Below, piece by piece: positions 34,051-45,040 of a DNA stretch of 64,000 nucleotides. A program made the position numbers and the translations under genes. The first letter of the stretch is position 1. Each line of letters begins with the position of its first letter. The notes below the pieces were generated by a model. It saw only the letters and a program-made list of their open reading frames with translations. It searched no databases and was not told the DNA's origin. This stretch comes from Cellulomonas humilata (GTDB lineage Bacteria > Actinomycetota > Actinomycetes > Actinomycetales > Cellulomonadaceae): positions 744,001-808,000 of the forward strand of contig NZ_JAUSVB010000002.1 of the NCBI RefSeq assembly GCF_030814415.1, given 5' to 3'.

Positions 34051-36320
34051 ATCGCCGGTCCACCGTCCTCCGCGCCGTCCTCGTCGGCGTCGCCCTGGTC
34101 GTGTGGCTCGGCATCGGGTCGGCCGGAGGGATGGCGCAGGGCAAGCTGTCGCAGGTCCAGACGAACGACGCCTCCGCGTTCCTGCCCTCGTCGGCCGAGT
34201 CCACCCAGGCCGCCGAGGAGAGCAAGGGCTTCGTCGACACCGAGACATTACCCGCGCTCGTCGTCCTCCAGCCTGCTGACGGGTCCGGCGTCACGCCCGA
34301 GCAGCTGGCCGCCGTCGAGGACTGGGCGCAGGCGGTGCCGGACATGGCGCTGCCGCCCGGCAACGACGGCACCTGGTCCGAGTACCTCGTCGGTGAGGTG
34401 GCGGTCGTGCCGTCGCAGGACGGCGAGGCGGTGCTCGTCGCCTTCTCGCTCGACGGTGCGAAGGCAGAGGATCTGCTGGCCGACGAGGAGGGCGTCACCG
34501 ACTCGTTCGTGGTCGCCCTGCGTGACTCCTTGGAGACCGAGCTGGGGGCCACCGCGACCTCGGCCGGCGAGCTAGGGCTCCAGGCGTGGGTCACCGGTCC
34601 GGCCGGGTTCGTCGCCGACCTGGTGACCGCATTCGGCGGCATCGATGGCGTCCTGCTGCTGGTGGCGCTCGGCGCCGTGCTGCTGATCCTCGTGCTGGTG
34701 TACCGCTCGCCGTTCCTGCCGTTCGTCGTGATCCTCACCGCCGTGTTCGCGCTCTGCCTCGCCGGTCTCGTGATCTACAACCTGGCCGCGAACGGCACCC
34801 TCGTGCTGAACGGCCAGTCACAGGGGATCCTGTCCATCCTCGTGGTCGGGGCGTCGGTGGACTACGCGTTGCTCCTCGTCGCGCGCTACCGGGAGGAGCT
34901 CGCCCGTGTCGAGCACCCCGCGGCCGCGATGAGGCGCGCGCTGCGGGCGTGCGTCGAGCCGATCGCCGCCAGCGCCGGCACCGTCATCGCCGGCGTGCTG
35001 TGCCTCCTGCTGTCCGACCTCGGCTCCAACCGCAGCCTGGGCCCGGTCGCCGCGATCGGCATCGCGTCCGCGCTGCTCGGCGCGCTCACGCTCCTGCCCG
35101 CGCTGCTGCTGGTGTTCGGCAGGCACTCGCGCATCCTGTTCTGGCCGCGAGCGCCGCGGCCCACGCCGGTCGTCGCCACGACCGCCGAGCACGCGCACGT
35201 CGACACGGCCATCGAGCCCGACCCCGCCGACGGCCCGGGGCTGTGGCCGCGACTGGCACGGTTCGTCGGTCGCAAGGCGAGGCCCGTGTGGATCGTCACG
35301 GCCCTCGCCCTCGGCGTCGGTGCGGCGTTCCTGCCGACGCTGAACGCGTCCGGGACCAACCAGGTCGACATCTTTCTCACCGACGTGGACGCGGTGGCCG
35401 GCGAGGAGGTCCTGGTGGAGCACTTCCCGGCCGGATCCGTCCAGCCCGCGATCGTCATCGTGGACGAGGCGGACGTGGACGCCGTCACCACCGCAGCCGA
35501 GGGCGTCGACGGCGTGGAGTCGGTGACCCCTTACACCGGCGCGCCGGCAGGCGCCGGCGCGCCCACCGACGGCGCGGCGCCCATCGTGGTCAACGACCGC
35601 GTGCGTCTCGACGTCGCCACGACCGCGTCCGCCGACACGCAGGACGCCGTCGCCACCGTCGACGACCTGCGCACCGCGGTCCACGAGGTGAGCCCCACGG
35701 CGCTCGTCGGGGGTGCCTCGGCGGAGACGCTGGACACCAACCGGGCCAGCGAGCGTGACCTACGGGTCATCGTCCCCGTCGTGCTCCTCGTCATCGGCGT
35801 GATCCTGATGTTCCTGCTGCGCTCGGTGGCCGCTGCTGCGCTCCTGCTCGCCGCGAACGTCCTCTCGTTCGCCGCCGCGCTCGGTGTCTCGGCGATCGTC
35901 TTCAACCACGTCCTCGGCTTCGCCGGCGCCGATCCCGTGGTCCCGCTGTTCGCCTTCGTGTTCCTCGTCGCCCTCGGGGTGGACTACTCGATCTTCCTGA
36001 TGACGCGCGTCCGCGAGGAGTCGCTGAAGGTCGGGACGCGCGCGGGCGTGGTCCGCGGGCTCGCCGTCACGGGCGGCGTGATCACGTCGGCGGGCATCGT
36101 GCTCGCCACGACCTTCGCGGCCCTCGGTGTGATCCCGCTGCTGTTCCTCGCGCAGATCGCGTTCATCGTGGCGTTCGGGGTGCTGCTCGACACGTTCGTG
36201 GTCCGCAGCCTGCTCGTCCCGGCGCTCGTGCACGACCTCGGCCGCCGCACGTGGTGGCCGAGCGCGCTGTCCCGGCACCAGGAGCACGGTCTGCACAAGG
36301 TCACGCCCGACCTAGAGTGA
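34041..36320 (+). CDS. MMPL/RND family transporter
   Basis: 759 residues. Two repeats each have a large extracytoplasmic loop and about six membrane helices, twelve in total. The first loop follows helix 1 (about 30-195). Recognisable stretches are LVYRSPFLPFVVILTAVFALC, GASVDYALLLVARYREEL and, in the second half, FVFLVALGVDYSIFLMTRVREES; both carry the proton-relay D-Y pair. It exports hydrophobic compounds or lipids by proton antiport. The start is the ATG at 34041; an earlier in-frame ATG at 34029 lies inside the -10. Regulation is probably by the divergent MarR. Confidence 0.9.
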   Translation: MLSNRRSTVLRAVLVGVALVVWLGIGSAGGMAQGKLSQVQTNDASAFLPSSAESTQAAEESKGFVDTETLPALVVLQPADGSGVTPEQLAAVEDWAQAVPDMALPPGNDGTWSEYLVGEVAVVPSQDGEAVLVAFSLDGAKAEDLLADEEGVTDSFVVALRDSLETELGATATSAGELGLQAWVTGPAGFVADLVTAFGGIDGVLLLVALGAVLLILVLVYRSPFLPFVVILTAVFALCLAGLVIYNLAANGTLVLNGQSQGILSILVVGASVDYALLLVARYREELARVEHPAAAMRRALRACVEPIAASAGTVIAGVLCLLLSDLGSNRSLGPVAAIGIASALLGALTLLPALLLVFGRHSRILFWPRAPRPTPVVATTAEHAHVDTAIEPDPADGPGLWPRLARFVGRKARPVWIVTALALGVGAAFLPTLNASGTNQVDIFLTDVDAVAGEEVLVEHFPAGSVQPAIVIVDEADVDAVTTAAEGVDGVESVTPYTGAPAGAGAPTDGAAPIVVNDRVRLDVATTASADTQDAVATVDDLRTAVHEVSPTALVGGASAETLDTNRASERDLRVIVPVVLLVIGVILMFLLRSVAAAALLLAANVLSFAAALGVSAIVFNHVLGFAGADPVVPLFAFVFLVALGVDYSIFLMTRVREESLKVGTRAGVVRGLAVTGGVITSAGIVLATTFAALGVIPLLFLAQIAFIVAFGVLLDTFVVRSLLVPALVHDLGRRTWWPSALSRHQEHGLHKVTPDLE

Positions 36321-36325
36321 GCCGC

Positions 36326-37351
36326 ATGGAGGCACTGCGGGTCGGACTGGTCGGGTACGGGGGAGCGGGCCGGGGGATCCACGCCCGGCTGCTGCGCGAG
36401 GCCGGTCAGCAGGTCACGACCGTGGTCACGCGCAGCCGGGCGGTGCAGGTCGAGGCGGACTGGCCGGGAGCACGCGTCGTCCCCGACGTCGACGGTCTGC
36501 TGGCGCACGCCGACGAGCTCGACCTCGTGGTGATCGCGAGCCCCACCGGCGAGCACGTCACGCACGTCCTGGCGGCGCTCGACGCGGGTCTGCACGTGCT
36601 CGTCGACAAGCCGCTGGCCACCACCGCGGACGACGCCGAGCTGCTGGCGGCGCGCGGCGACGGGCGGCTCACCGTGTTCCACAACCGTCGCTGGGACCCC
36701 GAGCAGCTGACCCTGCTCGGGGTGCTCGCCGGCGGACAGCTGGGCACCGTGCACCGGTTCGAGCGGCGGTGGGAGAGGTTCCGGCCCGTGCCGCAGAACC
36801 GCTGGAAGGAGAACGACCCCGACTCCGGCGGGCTCCTGCTCGACCTCGGCGCCCACCTGGTCGACTCGGCCGTCCAGCTGTTCGGACCCGTCGCGCAGGT
36901 GTACGCCGAGCTCCACGCCCGCAGCACGCCGGCCGTCGACGACGTGTTCCTCGCGCTCGTGCACGCCGGTAACGGCGTCGTGAGCCACCTGCAGGCCGGC
37001 TCCGTCGTGGGCGCCCCCGGGCCACGCACGCGGGTGCTGGGCGACGGCGGCGCGTACCTGGTGACCAGCTTCGAGGGCGAACCGACCCCGTTCGCCGCGC
37101 TCGACGACGCCTACGAGGAGACCCGTCGGCCGGGCGAGCCCGTGCACGAGGGCTGGCTGGTGCGCGGCGCGGACCGGCTGCCGGTGCCGCAGGCCGCCGG
37201 GGGGCACGGCGACGTGTACCGCGCGGTCGTGCGGTGGGTCGTCGACGGTGGCCCGCCCCCGGTCGACCCGGCCGATGCGGCCCGCACCGCCCGGGTGCTC
37301 GACGCGGCGCTGGTGTCGGCTGCCGAGCGCAGGGTGGTCCAGCTGCCCTGA
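36326..37351 (+). CDS. Gfo/Idh/MocA family oxidoreductase
   Basis: 341 residues. An N-terminal Rossmann domain with VGLVGYGGAGRGIHARLL is followed by the family lysine motif HVLVDKPLATTADDAELL. The C-terminal domain has SGGLLLDLGAHLVDSAVQLFG, with the conserved aspartate and histidine of the sugar-dehydrogenase type active site. Such enzymes oxidise or reduce cyclic polyols or sugars with NAD(P). The ATG at 36326 is 7 bases after TAGAGT (36313-36318), so it has its own leaderless-type promoter immediately after the MMPL gene. Substrate unknown. Confidence 0.88.
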   Translation: MEALRVGLVGYGGAGRGIHARLLREAGQQVTTVVTRSRAVQVEADWPGARVVPDVDGLLAHADELDLVVIASPTGEHVTHVLAALDAGLHVLVDKPLATTADDAELLAARGDGRLTVFHNRRWDPEQLTLLGVLAGGQLGTVHRFERRWERFRPVPQNRWKENDPDSGGLLLDLGAHLVDSAVQLFGPVAQVYAELHARSTPAVDDVFLALVHAGNGVVSHLQAGSVVGAPGPRTRVLGDGGAYLVTSFEGEPTPFAALDDAYEETRRPGEPVHEGWLVRGADRLPVPQAAGGHGDVYRAVVRWVVDGGPPPVDPADAARTARVLDAALVSAAERRVVQLP

Positions 37352-37405
37352 CGGGCCTGTGGACGACCCCCGACGGGCTCGCGCCCATCGGGCTTGGATG
37401 TCCCG

Positions 37406-38686
37406 ATGGACAGGTTCGTCGTGCCGACCGATGTCGAGACCGCCCTCGTGGACGCCGGGTTCCACCCCGTCGAGGTCGCCGGGTCCGGGTGGCTCGCTGT
37501 CGCCCTGGACGGCTCCGACCGACGCCTCGAGCTGCACGTGGTGCCCGCCGTCGCCGACGCCGGGATGTCGGAGCGCGCCGCGCGGCTCTGCTCCGTCCGG
37601 CACGAGCACCTCCCGCAGGTGCTGGACGTCGTCGAGCTGTCGTCCGGGCGGCTCGGGCTCGTCGTCGAGCACGTCGACGGCCTCTCGCTCGCGCAGATCC
37701 GCGCTGCCCGGGCACCGCTGGCCGACGGCGAGGCTGCCACGGTGGCCATCCCCGTGGCCGGCGCCCTCGCGGCGCTGCACCACGCCGGGCTGTCCCACGG
37801 GGCCGTGAGCGAGTCGACGATCGTGGTCCGACCCGACGGCCGCCCGGTGCTGACCGACCTGCGGGGTGCCCTCTGCGGCGCCACTGACACCGAGGCGGAC
37901 GTACGGCGACTGGTCGCCACCGTGCTCGGCCAGATGCCTGACGCGGACGTGCACCTGGTCTCCGACCAGGCGGACGACGGGAGCCTGCGGGCGGCCCTCG
38001 ACGAGCTGCTGACGGTGCCCGGGCTCGACGCCTACCGGGTGGTCGACGCGTGCTACGACACCGCGGACCCCGAACCTGTCCGGATCCCCGACGCGGGCGC
38101 ACGGGCCTCCTCGGCGCTGACGGCCTCGGCGCGCGAGGGCGATCCCGCACGCGCAGAGGTCCTCTCCCGCCGGCAGGCCCGGGAACGGCGCAGGCGACGC
38201 GCAGCACGTGTCGGCACGGGCGTGGCGGTCGCTGCGGTGGTCCTGGCGGCCGGCGTCGGAGGATGGCGCCTCCTCGATCGCCAGCCCGCCACGGCTCCCG
38301 TGGCCGACGACCCTGTGCAGGCCGCCATCGAGCTCAGCCAGGCGCGGGCCGAGGTCATCGAGACCGGCGACGTGTCCCTGCTCCGGGCGGTCGACATCGC
38401 CGACGGCCCGGCGGCCGTGGCAGACGCGCGGCTGCTCGCGGACCTGGAGGGAGCACGGGTCGACGGGCTCGCGGTCGACGTGCAGGATGCCTGGGTCGTC
38501 GAGGACGACGGCAGTCGAGGTGACACGACGGACGTCGCCGTGACGTCCGCGATGTCGGCGCACTCGCGGGTGCCTGTCGACGGCGGCTCCGCGGTCCAGG
38601 TGGCTGCCTCCGAGGCCCGTACGGTCGTGCTGGGCCTGCGCTGGACCGCCGAGGGGTGGCGGGTCTGGGACGTCGTCGAGCCGTGA
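37406..38686 (+). CDS. Membrane-anchored pseudokinase-like protein
   Basis: 426 residues. The N-terminal ~200 residues read like a Ser/Thr kinase fold, but every catalytic motif is lost. No VAIK lysine is seen (LELHVVP at that place), HRD is replaced by SHGAVSESTIVV, and DFG by LTDLRGA. A basic stretch (RRQARERRRRRAARV) precedes one membrane helix (about 270-290), followed by an extracytoplasmic domain of about 130 residues. The ATG at 37406 is 6 bases after TTGGAT (37394-37399); a TTG at 37394 is the in-frame alternative. Role unknown; a scaffold or sensor is plausible. Confidence 0.75.
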   Translation: MDRFVVPTDVETALVDAGFHPVEVAGSGWLAVALDGSDRRLELHVVPAVADAGMSERAARLCSVRHEHLPQVLDVVELSSGRLGLVVEHVDGLSLAQIRAARAPLADGEAATVAIPVAGALAALHHAGLSHGAVSESTIVVRPDGRPVLTDLRGALCGATDTEADVRRLVATVLGQMPDADVHLVSDQADDGSLRAALDELLTVPGLDAYRVVDACYDTADPEPVRIPDAGARASSALTASAREGDPARAEVLSRRQARERRRRRAARVGTGVAVAAVVLAAGVGGWRLLDRQPATAPVADDPVQAAIELSQARAEVIETGDVSLLRAVDIADGPAAVADARLLADLEGARVDGLAVDVQDAWVVEDDGSRGDTTDVAVTSAMSAHSRVPVDGGSAVQVAASEARTVVLGLRWTAEGWRVWDVVEP

Positions 38687-38688
38687 CG

Positions 38689-39579
38689 TCAGTCGGGCTG
38701 AGCGACCCACTCCGCTGCCGTGGCCAGGTCCGCGTGCACCGGCACGAACCCGCTCGCGTCCAGCACAGAGGGGATCGCGCGGATCGAGCCGAGCACCTCC
38801 GACGAGAAGTCGCCGAGAACCGCGCGCAGCGCGAACGCGGGCACCGGCACCACCGCGGGTCGGTGCATCGCCCGGGCGAGCGCAGCGATCACCTCGGCGT
38901 TGCGCGCCGGGGCGGTCACCAGGTTGACCGGACCGTGCACCGGCGCGGTGAGCAGGTGCTCGACGGCTCGGACGTGGTCGAGCAGCGTGATCCACGGCCA
39001 GAACTGCCGACCTGACCCCAGCCGGCCACCGACGCCCAGCCGGATCAGCGGCAGCAGGCGACCGAGGGCGCCACCGCCCTGGCCCAGCCCGATGCCCGTC
39101 CGCAGGTGGACCACCCGCAGCCCGGCGTCCTGCGCGGGTGCGGTCGCCGCTTCCCAGTGCCGTACGACGTTCGCGAAGAACGTGGTCCCGAGCGGCTCGT
39201 CCTCGTCCAGGACGTCCTCCCCGCGGGAGCCGTACGCACCGATCCCCGACGCCTGGAGCAGCACGTGCGGTCCGTCGTCGAGCTCGGCGAGCGTCCGGGA
39301 CAGCAGGCCGGTGGTGTTCAGGCGGGACGACAGGACCTCCCGCTTGCGGGCCGTCGTGAGCGGTCTCGAGCCGGGGTTCACGCCCGCGAGGTTGATGACG
39401 GCGTCGGCACCGGCCACGGCGTGGGGGTCCAGGCGTCCTGCGTCGGGGTCCCAGGAGATCTGCGACGGGCCGCTCGCGGGACCGCGGACCAGGACGCGGA
39501 CGTCGTGACCGCTGCGCCGCAGGTGGGGGACGAGAGCGGACCCGATGAAGCCGTGCGACCCGGCGATGACGACCTGCAT
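38689..39579 (-). CDS. TIGR01777-type NAD-dependent epimerase/dehydratase-like protein
   Basis: 296 residues. An extended SDR fold with the nucleotide-binding start VVIAGSHGFIGSALVPHLRRSGHDV and INLAGVNP. The active-site region is LLQASGIGAYGSRGEDVLDE. The C-terminal VVPVPAFALRAVLGDFSSEVL matches the DUF1731 segment of TIGR01777 (YfcH/SulA-like) proteins. Substrate unknown. The ATG at 39579 has TAGGGT at 7 bases (39587-39592, minus strand); a GTG three codons upstream is a weaker start. It lies downstream of the E2-lpdA genes behind a strong terminator, so it is probably independent. Confidence 0.88.
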   Translation of the reverse strand: MQVVIAGSHGFIGSALVPHLRRSGHDVRVLVRGPASGPSQISWDPDAGRLDPHAVAGADAVINLAGVNPGSRPLTTARKREVLSSRLNTTGLLSRTLAELDDGPHVLLQASGIGAYGSRGEDVLDEDEPLGTTFFANVVRHWEAATAPAQDAGLRVVHLRTGIGLGQGGGALGRLLPLIRLGVGGRLGSGRQFWPWITLLDHVRAVEHLLTAPVHGPVNLVTAPARNAEVIAALARAMHRPAVVPVPAFALRAVLGDFSSEVLGSIRAIPSVLDASGFVPVHADLATAAEWVAQPD

Positions 39580-39640
39580 GGCGCTCACCCTACGGTCGGC
39601 GTGCGCCGTCGGCCCGCCGGGGGCCCCCAGGCACCGTCAC

Positions 39641-39679
39641 ACGACGGCCCGGTCCCCTCGCGGGGTACCGGGCCGTCGT
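39641..39679 (-). terminator. Terminator after the E2 gene
   Basis: A 13-bp perfect stem (ACGACGGCCCGGT / ACCGGGCCGTCGT) with an inner CCCC/GGGG pairing, 20 bases downstream of the sucB stop. No U tract. Confidence 0.75.
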
Positions 39680-39699
39680 GGTGGGTCAGGTGCCGCGGA

Positions 39700-41532
<1,833 letters not shown>

Positions 41533-41562
41533 GACCGCTCGTGTCTCCTTCGAATCGTGAGG

Positions 41563-42948
41563 TCAGTTGTGGGCGTGCAGCGGCTTGCCGGCGAGCGCGA
41601 GGTGCGCCTCCCCGAGGGCCTCGTTCTGCGTGGGGTGGGCGTGCACGAGGGAGGCGACGTCCTCGGGGTAGGCCTCCCAGTTCACGATGAGCTGACCCTC
41701 GCCGATGAGCTCGCCGACGCGCGCGCCGATCATGTGGACGCCGATGACCGGTCCGTCCTTCTGGCGCACGAGCTTGACGAATCCCTGCGTGCCGAGGATC
41801 TGGCTCTTGCCGTTGCCGCCCAGGTTGTACTCGAGCGTCTCGACGCCGTCGGCCCCGTGGACCTCCTTGGCGCGCGCCTCCGTGAGACCGACCGAGGCGA
41901 CCTCGGGGTCGGAGTAGGTCACGCGCGGGATGCCCGACTCGACGATGCCGGCGGGCTTGAGCCCGGCGATCTCCTCGGCGACGAAGATGCCCTGCGCGAA
42001 CCCGCGGTGCGCGAGCTGCAGGCCGGGGACGATGTCGCCGACGGCGTAGATGTTGCCGACACCGGTGTGCAGGCGCTCGTCGGTGATGACGAACCCGCGG
42101 TCCAGCGTGATGCCCTGCTCCTCGTAGCCGACGCCGGAGGTGCGGGGGCCGCGGCCCACGGCGACGAGCAGGAGGTCGGCGTCGAACGTCTTGCCGTCCT
42201 CCAGCGAGACGTGCACGCCGTTGTCGTCCTGGGTCACGCCGGCGAACCGGACGCCCAGGTTGAAGTTGATGCCGCGCTTGCGGAACTGGCGCTCGAAGGC
42301 CTTGGAGAGGGACTCGTCCTCGTTGGCGATGAGGTGGGGGAGCGCCTCGATGATCGTGACGTCCGCGCCGAAGGACTTCCAGACGCTGGCGAACTCCGAC
42401 CCGATGACGCCGCCGCCGAGCACGATGACCGACTTCGGCACCCAGTCGAGCTGGAGGGCCTGGTCGGAGGTGATGACCCGGCCGCCGATCTCCAGACCGG
42501 GCAGGGAGCGCGCGTAGGAGCCGGTGCCGAGCACGATGTACTCACCGGTGACCCGCTCGCCGTTGACCTCGACGGTGTCCTTGGCGACGAGCTTGCCGTA
42601 GCCCTCGAACACGGTGATCTTGCGGGACTTGATCAGCCCCTGCAGGCCCTTGTAGAGGCGACCGATGACGGTGGCCTTGTACTCGTTCACACCGTTCATG
42701 TCGATGTGGTCGAGGCTCGTGTGGACGCCGAAGTGGGCGCCGTCGCGGGCGTTGTCCGCCAGCTCGGCGGCGTGCAGCAGCGCCTTGGTGGGCACGCAGC
42801 CCACGTGGAGGCAGGTGCCGCCCACCTTGTCGGCCTCGATGAGGGCGACGGTCTTGCCCAGCTGTGCGGCGCGCAGTGCGGCTGCGTAGCCGCCGCTGCC
42901 TCCGCCCAGGACGACGATGTCGAAAGCGGTGCCGTTCGTGTCGGCCAC
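41563..42948 (-). CDS. lpdA: Dihydrolipoyl dehydrogenase (E3)
   Basis: 461 residues from the GTG at 42948, chosen because GAGGAG lies 7 bases upstream and VADTNGTAFDIVVLGGG is a normal E3 N-terminus. FAD-binding GGGSGGYAAA, redox disulfide GGTCLHVGCVPTKALL, NAD-binding VIVLGGGVIGSEFASVW, second FAD motif NIYAVGDIV, and the C-terminal His-Glu pair (HAHPTQNEALGEA). It reoxidises dihydrolipoyl groups of 2-oxo acid dehydrogenases and glycine cleavage. It is the first gene of the lpdA-sucB unit, with 201 bases of regulatory DNA before the divergent gene at 43150. Confidence 0.97.
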   Translation of the reverse strand: MADTNGTAFDIVVLGGGSGGYAAALRAAQLGKTVALIEADKVGGTCLHVGCVPTKALLHAAELADNARDGAHFGVHTSLDHIDMNGVNEYKATVIGRLYKGLQGLIKSRKITVFEGYGKLVAKDTVEVNGERVTGEYIVLGTGSYARSLPGLEIGGRVITSDQALQLDWVPKSVIVLGGGVIGSEFASVWKSFGADVTIIEALPHLIANEDESLSKAFERQFRKRGINFNLGVRFAGVTQDDNGVHVSLEDGKTFDADLLLVAVGRGPRTSGVGYEEQGITLDRGFVITDERLHTGVGNIYAVGDIVPGLQLAHRGFAQGIFVAEEIAGLKPAGIVESGIPRVTYSDPEVASVGLTEARAKEVHGADGVETLEYNLGGNGKSQILGTQGFVKLVRQKDGPVIGVHMIGARVGELIGEGQLIVNWEAYPEDVASLVHAHPTQNEALGEAHLALAGKPLHAHN

Positions 42949-43056
42949 GTGCAGACTCCTCATACGCAGACTTGGTGGTCTCGAGCTCGCCGACCATCCT
43001 GTCATCCCCGCAGGCCCTGAACGACCCGGACGGCGGACGCGCCCATGTGACACTCA

Positions 43057-43082
43057 GAACAGTCGTCCCATGACTGCTGTTC
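43057..43082. repeat. Inverted repeat in the lpdA upstream region
   Basis: GAACAG, 14 bases, CTGTTC, with an alternative inner pairing CAGTC/GACTG, about 109 bases before the lpdA start. Possible operator or hairpin; no regulator can be named. Confidence 0.35.
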
Positions 43083-43149
43083 CGTCTCGTGCGTCACGTC
43101 CGCAGTCCGCCCCGCAGATCGACAGGTTCGCAGGCTACCCTCGTGCGCC

Positions 43150-43488
43150 ATGGGCCTGTTCTCACGCCGCAAGCCGGCCGCCACCGACGCGCCGACGGAC
43201 CGCGACGCGCGCGAGGCGACGCTCGCCCACCTGAAGGACTTCGTCGCCACCCGCGTCGGCGTCGAGGCGTACGTCGAGCCGCAGACCAACTCCACGCCGA
43301 CGACGATGATGCTCGTCGCCACGGACGGTGAGTGGACCCGGCGCCGGGTGCCGGACCCGAAGACGGCCTGGGAGCTGGCCCGCGACATGGGCATCCCCGT
43401 GTACGACGTGCAGCGGACCGGCTACCCCCAGCGCGTCCGGGACTGGAACTCGCGGCAGCGGCTCGCGCGCAAGCGCAAGCACGCCTAG
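43150..43488 (+). CDS. Conserved hypothetical protein
   Basis: 112 residues, basic, no membrane segment. A central block reads EAYVEPQTNSTPTTMMLVATDGEWTRRRV, then AWELARDMGIPVYDVQRTGYPQRVRDWN and a Lys/Arg-rich tail (RQRLARKRKH). I recognise similar small proteins beside pepA/lpdA in actinobacteria but know no function. The ATG at 43150 is preceded at 8 bases by TACCCT (43136-43141), suggesting leaderless transcription. It is convergent with pepA at a 5-base gap. Confidence 0.75.
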   Translation: MGLFSRRKPAATDAPTDRDAREATLAHLKDFVATRVGVEAYVEPQTNSTPTTMMLVATDGEWTRRRVPDPKTAWELARDMGIPVYDVQRTGYPQRVRDWNSRQRLARKRKHA

Positions 43489-43493
43489 GCGTC

Positions 43494-44978
43494 CTAGGCC
43501 TTCGGCGCCCGACCCTCGAGCAGGGCCAGCAGCGTCCGCACGCCGACACCGGTGCCGCCCACGGGCGTGTAGCCGTGCGCGGTCCGCTCGTTGTAGGCGG
43601 GCCCGGCGATGTCGAGGTGGGCCCAGGGCGTCTGCCCGACGAACTCCTGCAGGAAGATCCCCGCGGTGAGCATGCCGCCGAACCGGTCGCCGATGTTCGC
43701 GATGTCCGCGACCTTCGACTTGAGCGAGGCGCGCAGGTCCGCGGGCAGCGGCATCGGCCAGAACTGCTCGCCGCTGACCTCGGCGGCGGCGACCACCTCG
43801 CCGCGCACGTCGTCGGTGCCCATCACGGCGGACACGCGGTGCCCGAGCGCGACGAGCTGGGCGCCGGTGAGGGTGGCGATGTCGAGGACGACGTCGGGCT
43901 TCTCCTCGATGGCGGCGACCAGGCCGTCGGCCATCACCAGCCGGCCCTCGGCGTCGGTGTTCAGCACCTCGACGGTCTTCCCGCCCCGGATGGTCAGCAC
44001 GTCGGACGGACGCTGAGCCGTCCCGGACGGCATGTTCTCCGCCAGGCACAGCCAGCCGGTGACGGCGACGGGCAGCTCGAGGCGCGCGGCGGCGACGACG
44101 GTGTGCAGCACGGCCGCGGCACCGGCCATGTCGGACTTCATGGCCTCCATGCCGGCGGCGGGCTTGATCGAGATGCCGCCCGAGTCGAACGTGATCCCCT
44201 TGCCGACGAGCGCGACCTTGACCTTCGGACGCGACGGCGAGTACGACACCTTGACCAGCCGGGGACCGCGCACGGAGCCCTGCCCGACGCCGATCAGGCC
44301 GCCGTAGCCGCCGGCGGCGAGCGCCTTGTCGTCCAGCACGGTGATCTTCAGGCCCTTGGCGCCCGACTCCTTGACGGCGGCCTTCGCCGCCTCGGCGAAT
44401 GCGGCGGGGTACAGGTCGTTCGGCGCGGCGTTGACCAGGTCGCGTGTGCCGTGCACCGCGGCGGCGACGACCTCGGCGCGGGCGACCGCGGCCAGCGTCG
44501 CGCGGTCCCGGGGGTGCGCGGTGACGACCTGGATCGTGCCGACGGGCGCATGCTTGGCGGCCTCGGAAGCGCGGTAGCGCGTGTAGGAGTACGCGCCGAA
44601 CAGGGCGCCCTCCGCGACGGCGGCCACCGACTCGGCGTCGTCGGCCGGGAGCGCGAGACCGACGCTCGCGGTGCCGGCGAGCTCGCGCGTCGCAGCGCCC
44701 GCGGCACGGCGGAGTGTCTCGGGGGTGATCTTGTCCGCGGGCCCGACGCCCGTGAGCACCAGCACCGTGGCGGTCAGCCCCGTGCCGGGAAGCCGGCGGA
44801 CCTCGTCGGGGGCCCCGGTGATCCCGAGCGCAGCTGCAGAGGCCAGCTGGGCGCGCAGGTCCTTGGGGAGGCGCTCCAGGCCGAGGACGGCTGGTGCACC
44901 GTCCTGCTGGGCGACCGCGACCACGAGGGCGTCGACGGCGAGGCGGGCAGGGTCGTGGGAGGTCAGCGAGACGGTCAC
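43494..44978 (-). CDS. pepA: Leucyl aminopeptidase (M17)
   Basis: 494 residues. An N-terminal macro-like domain precedes the M17 catalytic domain. Metal and catalytic landmarks are GLIGVGQGS, VALVGKGITFDSGGISIKP, MKSDMAGAAAVL and the family signature NTDAEGRL. It releases N-terminal amino acids in the cytosol as a two-metal hexamer. The GTG at 44978 is chosen because TATCAT (44985-44990, minus strand) lies 6 bases upstream and no ribosome-binding site is visible. An in-frame GTG at 45005 would overlap that -10. Confidence 0.95.
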   Translation of the reverse strand: MTVSLTSHDPARLAVDALVVAVAQQDGAPAVLGLERLPKDLRAQLASAAALGITGAPDEVRRLPGTGLTATVLVLTGVGPADKITPETLRRAAGAATRELAGTASVGLALPADDAESVAAVAEGALFGAYSYTRYRASEAAKHAPVGTIQVVTAHPRDRATLAAVARAEVVAAAVHGTRDLVNAAPNDLYPAAFAEAAKAAVKESGAKGLKITVLDDKALAAGGYGGLIGVGQGSVRGPRLVKVSYSPSRPKVKVALVGKGITFDSGGISIKPAAGMEAMKSDMAGAAAVLHTVVAAARLELPVAVTGWLCLAENMPSGTAQRPSDVLTIRGGKTVEVLNTDAEGRLVMADGLVAAIEEKPDVVLDIATLTGAQLVALGHRVSAVMGTDDVRGEVVAAAEVSGEQFWPMPLPADLRASLKSKVADIANIGDRFGGMLTAGIFLQEFVGQTPWAHLDIAGPAYNERTAHGYTPVGGTGVGVRTLLALLEGRAPKA

Positions 44979-45040
44979 GCGTCGATGATAGGCACGGACG
45001 TGCACGGGCTCGATGTCTGTCGCCGGTACGGTGGGGCATC

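Noticed and set aside
42949..43053. N-terminal extension of lpdA to an upstream start
   Set aside because: The added residues are Arg/Ser/Pro-rich and unlike any E3, and GAGGAG is placed exactly for the GTG at 42948.
43047..43097. CRP-like site (TGTGAC ... GTCAC) upstream of lpdA, attractive because a cyclase is encoded nearby
   Set aside because: The half-sites are about 41 bases apart rather than 6, so it is not a CRP palindrome; only the inner GAACAG/CTGTTC repeat is kept at low confidence.
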